Shown in pieces: positions 26,152 through 35,299 of a DNA stretch of 64,000 bases. Source of the DNA: Planctomycetota bacterium (lineage in GTDB: Bacteria > Planctomycetota > Planctomycetia > Pirellulales > PNKZ01); assembly GCA_018242585.1 (NCBI GenBank), contig JAFEBQ010000009.1, forward strand, positions 168,113 to 232,112, written 5' to 3'. A program made the translations under genes and the position numbers. Each line of letters opens with the position of its first letter. Positions within the stretch are counted from its first letter, which is position 1. The notes below the pieces were generated by a model. It searched no databases and had not been told where the DNA came from. It saw only the letters and a program-made list of their open reading frames with translations.

Positions 26152-26451
26152 ATGTCACACGGGCTTTCCCCTCATAACGAGCAGTACCTCGAACAGGTCG
26201 TCTCGGCCGGCCGGTTTCCTTCGGTCGAGGCGGCCATCGACGCGGCGGTCGAAGCATTGCGCGAACGGGACCAGGGAGTGGAATACGTGCCTGACGAGCA
26301 CGCGGCCCTGGTCGACGAAGCATTCGAGGCATCAGCGGCCGGTAACTCGCGTCCCATGACCAGCGAAGACTGGGCCAGCCTGCATCGATTAGTTGACGAA
26401 ATAGCGGCACGCAAGGCTAAGGGCGGCCACGCTCTCTCGACAACTAATTGA
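26152..26451 (+). CDS. ParD/CopG-like antitoxin-type protein, apparently without a partner
   Basis: A 99-residue protein. Residues 1-40 (HNEQYLEQVVSAGRFPSVEAAIDAAVEALRER) have the ParD pattern: a short strand, then two helices with the typical FxSxxEAIxxAVxALRER wording, as in ribbon-helix-helix DNA-binding antitoxins. The C-terminal half is acidic, as expected of a toxin-binding tail. The expected ParE toxin would follow within a few bases, but the next 358 bases contain none, so it is an orphan or a solo regulator. Confidence 0.6.
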   Translation: MSHGLSPHNEQYLEQVVSAGRFPSVEAAIDAAVEALRERDQGVEYVPDEHAALVDEAFEASAAGNSRPMTSEDWASLHRLVDEIAARKAKGGHALSTTN

Positions 26452-26809
26452 TTTACTTCTGCCGCAGCGATGACGGTTTTTGAGATCGTTCGCGTAACGC
26501 ACGGTGCTCGGAGTCAACGTCGACTGATCTAAGCCGGTTCACAACCATCGGCTGACTGGCACGACGGCGCTGCAACCTCCCAAAACACGGCAAATTCAGC
26601 CACTTTCGCCCCGCTTTTCCGATCACGCCCAGCCATTTGCGGGGGCTGCCCAGCACCGTTACAATCGCAAGTTCTTGCAGCGCAAGCAGGCAGAATCGTC
26701 GTTCTGACCGCCCTTTCCGGCGCGGTCTCGGGGGTTGCGATCTGCCAATCGCGCAGTCGCCGACCCACCGGCTTTGCATCGACAACCATTTGACGGAAGT
26801 TAGCGCACC
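26452..26809. other. Intergenic region upstream of the phosphofructokinase, no gene seen
   Basis: These 358 bases separate the antitoxin-like gene from the phosphofructokinase gene. A long minus-strand open frame crosses it but continues through the phosphofructokinase gene as its antisense, so I reject it. The promoter of the sugar-phosphate block must lie here. Confidence 0.4.
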
Positions 26810-28102
26810 ATGACTAAGCCTCGCAACATGATTGTTGCTCAAAGCGGCGGCCCCAGCCCGGTGATCAACAACAGCCTTCGCGGCATTCTGGACATGTCCC
26901 GCGAGATGCCCGAGATCGGCACCGTCTACGGCGGCTATCACGGCATCGAGGGCGTGTTGAAGGAAGAGCTGCTCGAGCTGTCGAGCCAGGATGCCGAAGA
27001 GATCGCCCTGCTCCGCTTTACACCGGCCGCTGGTTCGATCGGCACCTGCCGGTACAAGCTCAAGCCAAACCAGACCGAGGACTTCGAGCGTTGCATCGAG
27101 GTCTTCAAGGCCCACAACATCGGCTATCTGCTCTATATCGGCGGCAACGACTCGATGGACACCGCCCACAAGATTTCACAACTGGCCCATCAGCGCGGGC
27201 TCGACTTGGTGGCCGTCGGCGTGCCCAAGACCATCGACAACGACGTCGGCGACAGCGAGTTCAAGTTGGTCGACCACACGCCGGGCTACGGCTCGACGGC
27301 TAAGTACTGGATGCACATGGTCCAGAACGCCAACGAAGAGAATATGGGCTCGTGCCCGGCCGACCCGGTGCTGGTGCTGCAAGCCATGGGTCGCAAGATC
27401 GGCTTCATTCCGGCGGCGGCGCGACTGGCCGACCCGGAGCGCGAAATGCCGCTGCAAATCTACCTGGCCGAAAGCCCCTGCACGATCGAGCAACTGACCG
27501 ACCAGGTCAACGATCAGCTCAAGCGCGACGGCCGCTGCGTCGTCGTAATCAGCGAAGGGTTCAACGTCGGCAGCCTGGGCGAGGTGAAAGACTCGTTCGG
27601 CCACACGTCGTTCAGCTCGAGCCAACAGACCGTAGCCCAGATTGTCGTCAACCACCTGAACAAGGTCGGCCTGGCAGCCAAGGGGGCCGCGCGGGGCAAC
27701 GTCTCGGGAACCGATCAACGTCACTCGATGGCCTATGCCTCGACGGTCGACCTGGAAGAAGCCTACCGCAGCGGGCAAAAGGCCGCACTGCTCGCCGGCC
27801 GCAACGAAAGCGGCTTCATGTCGACCATCTTGCGCGAGTCGGGGCCGATCTATTCGGCCCGCTACGACCGGGTGCCGCTAGAAAAGGTGGCCGCCGCCGA
27901 TCGCTCGTTCCCCAGCCAGTGGATCGCCAAGAACGGCTTCGACGTGACCGACGACTTTGTCCGCTATTGCCGGCCGTTGGTCGGCGAAGACATGGTGACG
28001 TTGCCGATGATCGACGGCCGCCAGCGACTCACTCGGTTCAAGCCGCTGTTCGCCCAGCAGAAGCTGGCCAAGTACGTGCCGCAGGCTGACCGCAAGAAGT
28101 AA
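26810..28102 (+). CDS. 6-phosphofructokinase, probably pyrophosphate-dependent
   Basis: A 430-residue PFKA-superfamily protein. Landmarks are QSGGPSPVINNSL (residues 11-23), GGNDS (111-115), PKTIDND (139-145), and MGRKIGFIPAAARLA. In ATP enzymes the corresponding sites are GGDGS and PGTIDND. An Asp at the second site (here Asp114) and a Lys (here Lys140) are the known determinants of pyrophosphate use, so the phosphoryl donor is probably PPi. The first Asp of GGD is Asn113 here, which is unusual. The enzyme works in both directions between fructose 6-phosphate and fructose 1,6-bisphosphate. It opens a block with a HAD phosphatase, gnd and an SDR. Confidence 0.85.
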   Translation: MTKPRNMIVAQSGGPSPVINNSLRGILDMSREMPEIGTVYGGYHGIEGVLKEELLELSSQDAEEIALLRFTPAAGSIGTCRYKLKPNQTEDFERCIEVFKAHNIGYLLYIGGNDSMDTAHKISQLAHQRGLDLVAVGVPKTIDNDVGDSEFKLVDHTPGYGSTAKYWMHMVQNANEENMGSCPADPVLVLQAMGRKIGFIPAAARLADPEREMPLQIYLAESPCTIEQLTDQVNDQLKRDGRCVVVISEGFNVGSLGEVKDSFGHTSFSSSQQTVAQIVVNHLNKVGLAAKGAARGNVSGTDQRHSMAYASTVDLEEAYRSGQKAALLAGRNESGFMSTILRESGPIYSARYDRVPLEKVAAADRSFPSQWIAKNGFDVTDDFVRYCRPLVGEDMVTLPMIDGRQRLTRFKPLFAQQKLAKYVPQADRKK

Positions 28103-28219
28103 TCGACAGTAAGTAATTGCACCAGTAAGAAATCGCGCCTGCCGTCAATCGACGTGCGGCGCGCGAATTAGAATCTGAACCAATTCATCTCATCACTCTT
28201 CTCAAGCTGAATAGGACCG

Positions 28220-29089
28220 ATGGACTACACGCCTAAGCACGAGTTTCTGGTCGGCATCGATTCCGATGGTTGCGTGTTCGATACGATGGAGATCAAGCAC
28301 AAAGAGTGCTTCATCCCGAACATCATCAATCACTACAACCTGCAGGCCATCAGCAAGTACGCCCGCGAGGCGGCCGAATTCGTCAACCTGTACTCCAAGA
28401 GCCGCGGCATCAACCGCTTTCCGGCGCTGATCGAGGCGCTTGAATGGCTCGAGCGCCGCCCCGAAGTGGCCGCGCGTGGTGTGAAGATCACCCTTCCGCC
28501 CGGGCTGCTGCAATGGTTGAAGACCGAAACCAAGCTCGGCAACCCGGCGCTGAAGAAGGCTGTCGAATCGTCGGGCGACCCGGACCTGAAGCAAGCGCTC
28601 AAGTGGTCCGAAGCCGTCAATCAGATGGTCGAAGACGTGGTCCGCAACGTGCCGCCGTTCCCGTTCGTACGCCAGTCACTCGAAAAGCTAGCCGGCAAGG
28701 CGGACTGTCTAGTCGTGTCGGCCACGCCGAACGATGCTTTGAATCGCGAGTGGGAAGAGCATGACTTGCGCAAGTTCGTTGCCGCCATTTGCGGCCAGGA
28801 AGTCGGCACCAAGAAAGAAGTGCTTGGCCTGGCCAAGAAGTACAAGCCGGACCACACACTGATGATCGGCGACGCCCCCGGCGATCACCAGGCCGCCGTG
28901 GCGAACAAGGCTCTCTTCTTCCCGATCAATCCTGGCGCCGAAGAAGCGAGTTGGAAGCGATTCTTCGACGAAGGGGTCGATCGTTTCCTAAAGGGCACCT
29001 TCGCCGGCGAGTATCAGGCCAAACTGCTGGCCGAGTTCGACAAGTATCTGCCCGCCACGCCCCCCTGGCCCGTCACCGCCAAAGCCTGA
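28220..29089 (+). CDS. HAD-superfamily hydrolase with a large helical cap
   Basis: A 289-residue protein. Motif I is FLVGIDSDGCVFD (nucleophile Asp14, acid/base Asp16), motif II is LVVSATPND (Ser/Thr), the motif III lysine lies around GTKKEVLGLAKKYK, and motif IV is MIGDAPGDHQAA (Asp pair). The 100-residue insertion between motifs I and II is a C1-type helical cap. It is a phosphatase or related phosphotransferase of unknown substrate. It lies 117 bases after the phosphofructokinase and 72 before gnd, so a sugar phosphate is a reasonable but unproven guess. Confidence 0.85.
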   Translation: MDYTPKHEFLVGIDSDGCVFDTMEIKHKECFIPNIINHYNLQAISKYAREAAEFVNLYSKSRGINRFPALIEALEWLERRPEVAARGVKITLPPGLLQWLKTETKLGNPALKKAVESSGDPDLKQALKWSEAVNQMVEDVVRNVPPFPFVRQSLEKLAGKADCLVVSATPNDALNREWEEHDLRKFVAAICGQEVGTKKEVLGLAKKYKPDHTLMIGDAPGDHQAAVANKALFFPINPGAEEASWKRFFDEGVDRFLKGTFAGEYQAKLLAEFDKYLPATPPWPVTAKA

Positions 29090-29104
29090 CGCACCCTATT
29101 CACC

Positions 29105-29123
29105 CGCGGCGCTAGGCGCCGCG
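29105..29123. repeat. Short GC hairpin between the HAD gene and gnd
   Basis: CGCGGCGC (29105-29112) pairs with GCGCCGCG (29116-29123) around TAG. There is no T-run; it may affect the HAD-gnd message or stability. Confidence 0.5.
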
Positions 29124-29161
29124 CCTGACCGATTTTCCACACGCTTCAAGGAATATGCACC

Positions 29162-30622
<1,461 letters not shown>

Positions 30623-30668
30623 GCCCTCACCTTTGAAGCCCTCCCACCGCGAGACAGGCGTCTTGAAC

Positions 30669-31451
30669 ATGGCGAACGGTTATCTGGAAGAACTCTTCGG
30701 CCTTAAGGGCCAGGTGGCCGTCGTCATCGGCGGCACGGGCGTCCTGTGCGGCGCGCTGGCCGAAGGGTTGGCCAAGGCCGGCGCAACGGTGGTCGTGGCG
30801 GGGCGCGGCGAAGAAGCCGGTGCCAAGCGCGTGGCCTCGATCGAGGCGGCCGGCGGTAAGGCCTGCTTCATGACCGTGGATGTCAAGTCGCGCGAGAGCA
30901 TCATGGCCCTCAAGGACGCCGTCGTGGCCAAGTTCGGCCGCGTCGACGTATTGATCAACGGCGCTGGCGTCAACTCGGCCAGCCCGTACTTCGAGGCCAA
31001 GGACGAAGACTGGAACCATGTGCTGACTTGCAACCTGACGGCCGTGCAGATCGGTTGCCAGGTCTTTGGCAAGCAGATGTCCGACCAGGGGGGCGGCTCG
31101 ATCCTGAACATCGGCAGCGTGTCGAGCGACAAGCCGCTGTCGCGAGTCTATGCCTATTCGGCGTCGAAGGCCGCGGTCATTAACTTGACCCAAAACGTGG
31201 CCCGCGAGCTGGCGCCATTGAAGGTCCGCGTGAATGCGATCTGTCCTGGCTTCTTTCCGGCCGAACAGAACCGCAAGATTCTCGATCCCGAGCGCGTGAC
31301 CAAGATCATGGCGCAAACGCCGATGAACCGCTTCGGCGAGCCGGAAGAACTGGTCGGCTGCGCGCTGTTGCTGTTATCGCGCAAAGGGGGCAGCTTCATC
31401 ACCGGCGCGGCCTACTACGTCGACGGCGGCTTTACGGGGATGAGGCTGTAG
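30669..31451 (+). CDS. SDR-family oxidoreductase, probably acting on a sugar acid
   Basis: A 260-residue protein from the ATG at 30669 (MANGYLEELFGLKGQ). The cofactor motif is VIGGTGVLCGALAEGLA, NGAGVNS follows, and the catalytic set includes Ser in NIGSVSS and Tyr163-x3-Lys167 (YSASK). The C-terminal MNRFGEPEELVGCALLLLSR...FITGAAYYVDGG is typical. The opening GYLEELFGLKGQVAVVIGGTG is like that of fructuronate/mannonate-type SDRs, so a uronate or gluconate substrate is plausible, which fits its place after gnd. A heptamer array begins five bases after its stop. Confidence 0.85.
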   Translation: MANGYLEELFGLKGQVAVVIGGTGVLCGALAEGLAKAGATVVVAGRGEEAGAKRVASIEAAGGKACFMTVDVKSRESIMALKDAVVAKFGRVDVLINGAGVNSASPYFEAKDEDWNHVLTCNLTAVQIGCQVFGKQMSDQGGGSILNIGSVSSDKPLSRVYAYSASKAAVINLTQNVARELAPLKVRVNAICPGFFPAEQNRKILDPERVTKIMAQTPMNRFGEPEELVGCALLLLSRKGGSFITGAAYYVDGGFTGMRL

Positions 31452-31455
31452 TTGG

Positions 31456-31483
31456 TCAGTTGCCAGTAGTCCGTGGTCAGTTG
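31456..31483 (+). repeat. Heptanucleotide array, four units
   Basis: TCAGTTG, CCAGTAG, TCCGTGG and TCAGTTG in strict register. It starts five bases after the SDR stop codon and has the same wording type as the array at 48397. Confidence 0.85.
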
Positions 31484-31574
31484 CAGGGAACGCCTCTCGA
31501 CATTTCCGTCCCCCTTGCTCCCCCTCGCCCTGTTCCGCCTCCGTGCTCAACTCCGTGTCTCAGTGCCTCCGTGG

Positions 31575-32147
31575 CTAGTCTTCCTTGCTATCGAGCATGC
31601 CCCGGAGCTTCTTCAGCGCCAGTTGCATTCGGGTCAGCACCGTTCCCAGCGGCAGCTTCAACTCGGCGGCGATTTCGACGAACTTCTGCTGCTCGTAGAT
31701 GCGAAGCTCGACCACGCGCCGCTGATCCGGCGGCAACTGGGCCAGCGCCTCGCGCACCCGAGTGACGTCCTCCCAGCGCAGCAGCGGCACCTCCGGCGCA
31801 ATCGACGTTCGCTGTTCGCTGTTAGCCAGTGCGTCGGTCGCCCGCTGATGCACCCCTTGCTTGCGACGGACAACAATCGCCTCGTGATAGGCCACGCGGA
31901 ACAGCCATCCCTTGAGCGATTCCTGCCGGGCGGTGTGCCCTTGCTCGATCGCTTTGACGAAGGTGACCTGCAATGTGTCGTTGACGTGCTCGTTGTTGCG
32001 CAGCACACCGTAGAGGAACCGCTTGAGCTCGTCCCCATGCTGCACGAAGAGCGACGCCACCAGCGCCGGCGCGATGCGCTCGGGCGCAGCGCTCGGCTCG
32101 CCCAAGCTCTGCTCGGGCGTCGGCTCTGGCACGCTTGGGTCGCTCAC
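31575..32147 (-). CDS. ECF-type RNA polymerase sigma factor
   Basis: A 190-residue protein. Region 2 runs from about residue 30 to 95 (FVQHGDELKRFLYGVLRNNEHVNDTLQVTFVKAIEQ, then LKGWLFRVAYHEAI), and region 4 from about 130 to 182 (REALAQLPPDQRRVVELRIYEQQKFVEIAAELKLPLGTVLTRMQLALKKLRGML). It has a proline-rich N-terminal extension. It directs polymerase to special promoters. No anti-sigma gene is adjacent; the nearest gene on the strand is the NHL-repeat gene 49 bases upstream, so the usual sigma/anti-sigma pair is missing here. Confidence 0.9.
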   Translation of the reverse strand: MSDPSVPEPTPEQSLGEPSAAPERIAPALVASLFVQHGDELKRFLYGVLRNNEHVNDTLQVTFVKAIEQGHTARQESLKGWLFRVAYHEAIVVRRKQGVHQRATDALANSEQRTSIAPEVPLLRWEDVTRVREALAQLPPDQRRVVELRIYEQQKFVEIAAELKLPLGTVLTRMQLALKKLRGMLDSKED

Positions 32148-32196
32148 GATCGGCTCCCACCGTCGGCCGGGCGGCTATTGCAGGACCGCCCCTGGC

Positions 32197-33258
32197 TCAT
32201 GCCGAGGGAGTGTGACGGAACTTGCGGACGCGGCCGTAGTCGATCCACTCGACGATGTAGAAGTTCCCCTGGGAATCGACGGTCATCGCGTGGGGCGTGG
32301 TGAACTTGTCGGCCGGGATTTCTTCCTTCTTGATCCCCTTGCCGTCGCCCAGATGGGCCACCACCTTGTCGTTCGCGTCGATGATCGTCACGCGGCTGCC
32401 CAACTCGGGAATGTAGAGATGGCCGGCGTGCTGATAGAAGCAGCACGGCGCCCGCATGTCGGGAATCGTCCGCTTGTAGTCCAAATCGAGCGAGTAAACT
32501 TCCAGCCGCCCGTTCGTCCGGTCGGCGATGTAGACCTCGGGCTCTTTGCCCAACGTGCTGATCCAGACGCCGTGACAGGTCTTGAACTTACCGTGCTCGG
32601 TGCCGGGGCCACCCATCGTCTTGATCAGCTTGAAGTTCTTGTCAAAGCGGTGAACAAGTTGGCTGCCATAGCCGTCGACGACGTAGATGTCGCCGTTCGG
32701 CGCCACCGCCACGTCGGTCGGATTGACAAATTCGAACGGGGCCGAGGCCGATCCCTGCTTGACCTCCTTGCCAATCTCGTACAACACCTTGCCGCTCAGG
32801 TCGGTCTTATAGACGCGGCTGCCGGGCTTGTTCTCGGTGAAGTAGAAGAACTCGCCGTCGGGCTCCTTGCTCCAATACAAGCCGTGGGCCGTCGAGGCCA
32901 CTTGCTGTGCGGTGTACCCGACCTTCTCGGCGAAATCGTTGCTCCACGTTTCGAGCAGCTTGCCGTCCCGATCGAAAATCGCCACGCAAGGGTTCACCGA
33001 CCGCGAGGTGACGTAGACCCGGTCCTGGCTATCGACCACCACGGCGCAGCCCAGGCCGTACTTCATGCCGGCTGGCAGTTGCCCCCAAGTCGGGTCAAGC
33101 GTGTAGGTCCATTTCCCTTCGCCAATCTTCACCGGCTCGGCGGTGCCGTCGGCAGCATGGGCCAAGTTCGACAGCGACCAAGCCGCGCCGGCCGCGGCGC
33201 TAGTCTGCAAAAAGTCGCGACGGGTCAGGCGGCGCGGGAACAAATACTTGTCCGACAT
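32197..33258 (-). CDS. Tat-exported NHL-repeat protein
   Basis: A 353-residue protein from 33258. A twin-arginine signal (LTRRDFLQTSAAAGAAWSLS) precedes a six-bladed propeller of NHL type: VVVDSQDRVYVTSR, CVAIFDRDGKLLETW, PTDVAVAPNGDIYVVDGYG, HRFDKNFKLIKTMGG, and TTPHAMTVDSQGNFYIVEW. NHL propellers bind ligands or partners, or act as peptidyl lyases; no catalytic residues can be assigned here. It is transcribed just ahead of the ECF sigma factor gene, with a 49-base gap. Confidence 0.85.
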   Translation of the reverse strand: MSDKYLFPRRLTRRDFLQTSAAAGAAWSLSNLAHAADGTAEPVKIGEGKWTYTLDPTWGQLPAGMKYGLGCAVVVDSQDRVYVTSRSVNPCVAIFDRDGKLLETWSNDFAEKVGYTAQQVASTAHGLYWSKEPDGEFFYFTENKPGSRVYKTDLSGKVLYEIGKEVKQGSASAPFEFVNPTDVAVAPNGDIYVVDGYGSQLVHRFDKNFKLIKTMGGPGTEHGKFKTCHGVWISTLGKEPEVYIADRTNGRLEVYSLDLDYKRTIPDMRAPCCFYQHAGHLYIPELGSRVTIIDANDKVVAHLGDGKGIKKEEIPADKFTTPHAMTVDSQGNFYIVEWIDYGRVRKFRHTPSA

Positions 33259-33369
33259 GGCTGGTGGTCCTTCGTTGGCGGGGAATGCGGAGGGCTGGCA
33301 ACCGGGAAGCGAAACGCCATTTAGACTAGACCAATTGCGCGTGGGTGGCAAATTGTTTTGGGGAAGCGA

Positions 33370-33397
33370 CTAGCGGTTAGCAATGAGCGATTAGATG
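33370..33397. repeat. Degenerate heptanucleotide array
   Basis: CTAGCGG, TTAGCAA, TGAGCGA and TTAGATG stand in register. This array has diverged further than the others. Confidence 0.6.
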
Positions 33398-33451
33398 CGG
33401 AAAAAGCCGTAATCTCGTAGATTCTAGCGCTCGTCATGCCGCGCGTCCCCC

Positions 33452-33479
33452 TTCATCACTCATCATTCATCACTCAGCA
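33452..33479 (-). repeat. Heptanucleotide array, four units
   Basis: TTCATCA, CTCATCA, TTCATCA and CTCAGCA in register, the complement of the TGATGAG type. It ends 14 bases before the stop codon of the next gene (minus strand, 33494). Confidence 0.8.
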
Positions 33480-33493
33480 TTTCCCTTCCGCGC

Positions 33494-33952
33494 TTATCGT
33501 TTCTCCTCGACCGCGATCTTCAGCACGACTTTCCGCACCGCCCCGTCTGTGGCCAGCGGAGCGTGGCCGTCGCAGGGCCAGAAGATGGTGAACGTCCCGG
33601 CCGGCATCACCAGCCAGGTCTCGGACGCGTCGCCGTACAGCAACAAGTCGCGCGACGCGTCATAGGCCAGCTCCACCTGCCGGCACTCGGCCGCCGGCAG
33701 CCAGCCGATCAGCTCGTCGCCGCGCACCACGTATTGAATGTCGATGTACTTGCGGTGCGATTCGAGCTTGGCTCCGGCGCGCGTCCGCCCCTGGTCATCG
33801 GAGACCAAGGCGTAAAGCCGATCGCCGCTGAGCTCATACTTCCCCGGCGCGAGCGCGTTCAGATCATTGGCCCGCAGCCAGGCGAACGCCTGGGCAAACA
33901 GCGGATGCAACGCTTCGTACTTCGCAGACTCGGTCAGTCGATCTAGAATCAT
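33494..33952 (-). CDS. YhcH/YjgK/YiaL-family protein
   Basis: A 152-residue protein. The family pattern is clear: LNALAPGKYELSGDRLYALVSDDQGR, then LESHRKYIDIQYVVRGDELIGW, YDASRDLLLYGD and GTFTIFWPCDGHAPLATDG...VRKVVLKIAV. The family has a jelly-roll fold with metal-binding His/Glu/Asp residues; members include the YhcH gene of the sialic-acid operon, and the role is unproven. Here no sialic acid or transport gene is adjacent. The opening MILDRLTESAKYEALHP supports the start. Confidence 0.9.
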   Translation of the reverse strand: MILDRLTESAKYEALHPLFAQAFAWLRANDLNALAPGKYELSGDRLYALVSDDQGRTRAGAKLESHRKYIDIQYVVRGDELIGWLPAAECRQVELAYDASRDLLLYGDASETWLVMPAGTFTIFWPCDGHAPLATDGAVRKVVLKIAVEEKR

Positions 33953-34025
33953 CGCAGCGAACCTCGTGGGGTTGAAATTGTCATCTGGTTGAACTGTTAG
34001 TCATCGGCCAGCGTCTGGCAACGCA

Positions 34026-34139
34026 AACGCCCCTCCCTGCCAGGGAGGGGTTGGGGGAGGGTAGCAACGTCGCTCCAGATTGAAACGTGGCCCTCATCCG
34101 GCGGCTAGCGCCGCCACCTTCTCCCGGGGGGAGAAGGGT
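34026..34139 (+). repeat. 114-bp composite palindromic repeat, copy 1
   Basis: It consists of a CCCCTCCCTGCCAGGGAGGGG palindrome-type block, a linker with GGGGGAGGGTA and ACGTCGC, then CCCTCATCCGGCGGC, GCCGCCACCTTCTCCCGG and GAGAAGGGT. The copy at 37901-38014 has the same length and about 88 percent identity by eye. The block before 34212 is intergenic. Confidence 0.88.
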
Positions 34140-34211
34140 TGTTGGTGCGCCGCGCCAGACTGTATCGCACCCAATCTACTCGTGCTGAGTCCGGAACCCA
34201 AGGCGCTTCAA

Positions 34212-34934
34212 ATGTCCCAACGTAAAGCCACCGTCGATGAGATTCGCCAGCGGTTCGACAACGACGTCGAGCGGTTCTCGAATCTCGAAACTGGCCAGAC
34301 CGCCGCCGTCGATTCGCGCTTGGCCATCGAGCTGATCACCGAAGCCGCCGCCCTGAGCACGCCACACGCCACTCGGTTGCTCGACGTCGGCTGCGGAGCG
34401 GGCAACTTCACGCTGGCCATGCTCGACCGGCTGCCAAAACTCGCCAGCACGCTGCTCGATCTCAGCGGGCCGATGCTCGATCGAGCGCGCGAGCGCGTGT
34501 CCGCCGCCAGCGCTGCCCAGGTCGCTACCTTGCAAGCTGACATTCGCGCGCTCGACCTGGGCGTCGGGCAGTTCGACGTCATCGTCGCTGCCGCGGTGTT
34601 GCACCACCTGCGAACCGAAGCCGAGTGGCGGCAGGTTTACCGCAACTTCTACCGGGCCCTCGCGCCGGGCGGCTCGGTCTGGGTCTATGACCTGGTCGAG
34701 AGCCCGACGCCGGCGCTGCACGATCAGATGTGGCGAGCCTACGGCGAATACCTGATCGGCCTGGGGGGTGAAGCGCTGCGCGACAAGGTGTTCGCGTACG
34801 TCGATTTCGAAGACACGCCGCAAACCTTGCCGAACCAACTGCACTGGCTCCGCGAAGCCGGCTTCACAGCGATCGAAGTCCTGCACAAGCGCACGTGCTT
34901 CGCAGCGTTCGGAGCGATTAAGGACGGGAAGTGA
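34212..34934 (+). CDS. Class I SAM-dependent methyltransferase
   Basis: A 240-residue protein from 34212 (MSQRKATVDEIRQRFDNDVERFSNLETGQ). Motif I is RLLDVGCGAGNFTLAML, motif II STLLDLSGPMLDRAR, then ADIRALDLGVGQFDVIVAAAVLHHL and a motif-VI-like LAPGGSVWVYDL. It matches the Methyltransf_25 type. The substrate is unknown. The frame is open upstream through the 114-bp repeat, which I reject as coding because the repeat exists elsewhere without a gene. The stop codon lies in the first unit of a heptamer array. Confidence 0.85.
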   Translation: MSQRKATVDEIRQRFDNDVERFSNLETGQTAAVDSRLAIELITEAAALSTPHATRLLDVGCGAGNFTLAMLDRLPKLASTLLDLSGPMLDRARERVSAASAAQVATLQADIRALDLGVGQFDVIVAAAVLHHLRTEAEWRQVYRNFYRALAPGGSVWVYDLVESPTPALHDQMWRAYGEYLIGLGGEALRDKVFAYVDFEDTPQTLPNQLHWLREAGFTAIEVLHKRTCFAAFGAIKDGK

Positions 34935-34959
34935 TGAATACGAAATGATGACTGATGAA
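34932..34959 (+). repeat. Heptanucleotide array containing the preceding stop codon
   Basis: TGATGAA, TACGAAA, TGATGAC and TGATGAA in register. The first TGA is the stop codon of the methyltransferase gene. Confidence 0.75.
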
Positions 34960-34973
34960 TGGGGCAATTCGCT

Positions 34974-35007
34974 CGGGCCTATGGCCCTGCGGCTAAACCG
35001 CAAGCGT
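34974..35007 (+). repeat. 34-bp interspersed repeat, copy 2
   Basis: Same as 18370-18403 with one base different. It again follows a TGATGAA-type heptamer array at a distance of about 15 bases. It is followed by TTTCTAC, TTTCTAT and TTTCTCC (35020-35040), another heptamer run. The remaining sequence to 35299 shows no gene. Confidence 0.85.
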
Positions 35008-35299
35008 TCCTCCGTCCACTTTCTACTTTCTATTTTCTCCGCTCGCGTCCCCTTTGCTTCCCATCCTTCGGTCTTCCCTTTGCGTCTTTGCGGTTCAAAC
35101 TCCCCTGTATTTGGTGCTAACCAGGGGCGTTCCACCACCTTGACGGCCCCCGGCAATGCCGACTAGGCTGCATGGTTTATCGCGACCGGCCACGCTAACC
35201 CATTGGCGCAGATAGCCTTTAAGCCCTCGTCAGTGAGCCCCGGTCGGCACTCGTCGTCCCTGAAAAACATCCCGGAACCCTTGGCCCGCGCAACCTGAC

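Noticed and set aside
26152..26809. Complete toxin-antitoxin pair
   Set aside because: Only the antitoxin-like gene is found; no ParE-type frame follows or precedes it.
26453..27169. Minus-strand frame reaching from the gap into the phosphofructokinase gene
   Set aside because: Mostly antisense to a well-supported enzyme and with no ribosome binding site.
34080..34211. Upstream extension of the methyltransferase frame through the 114-bp repeat
   Set aside because: The repeat occurs at 37901 without coding role, and the family N-terminus begins at 34212.
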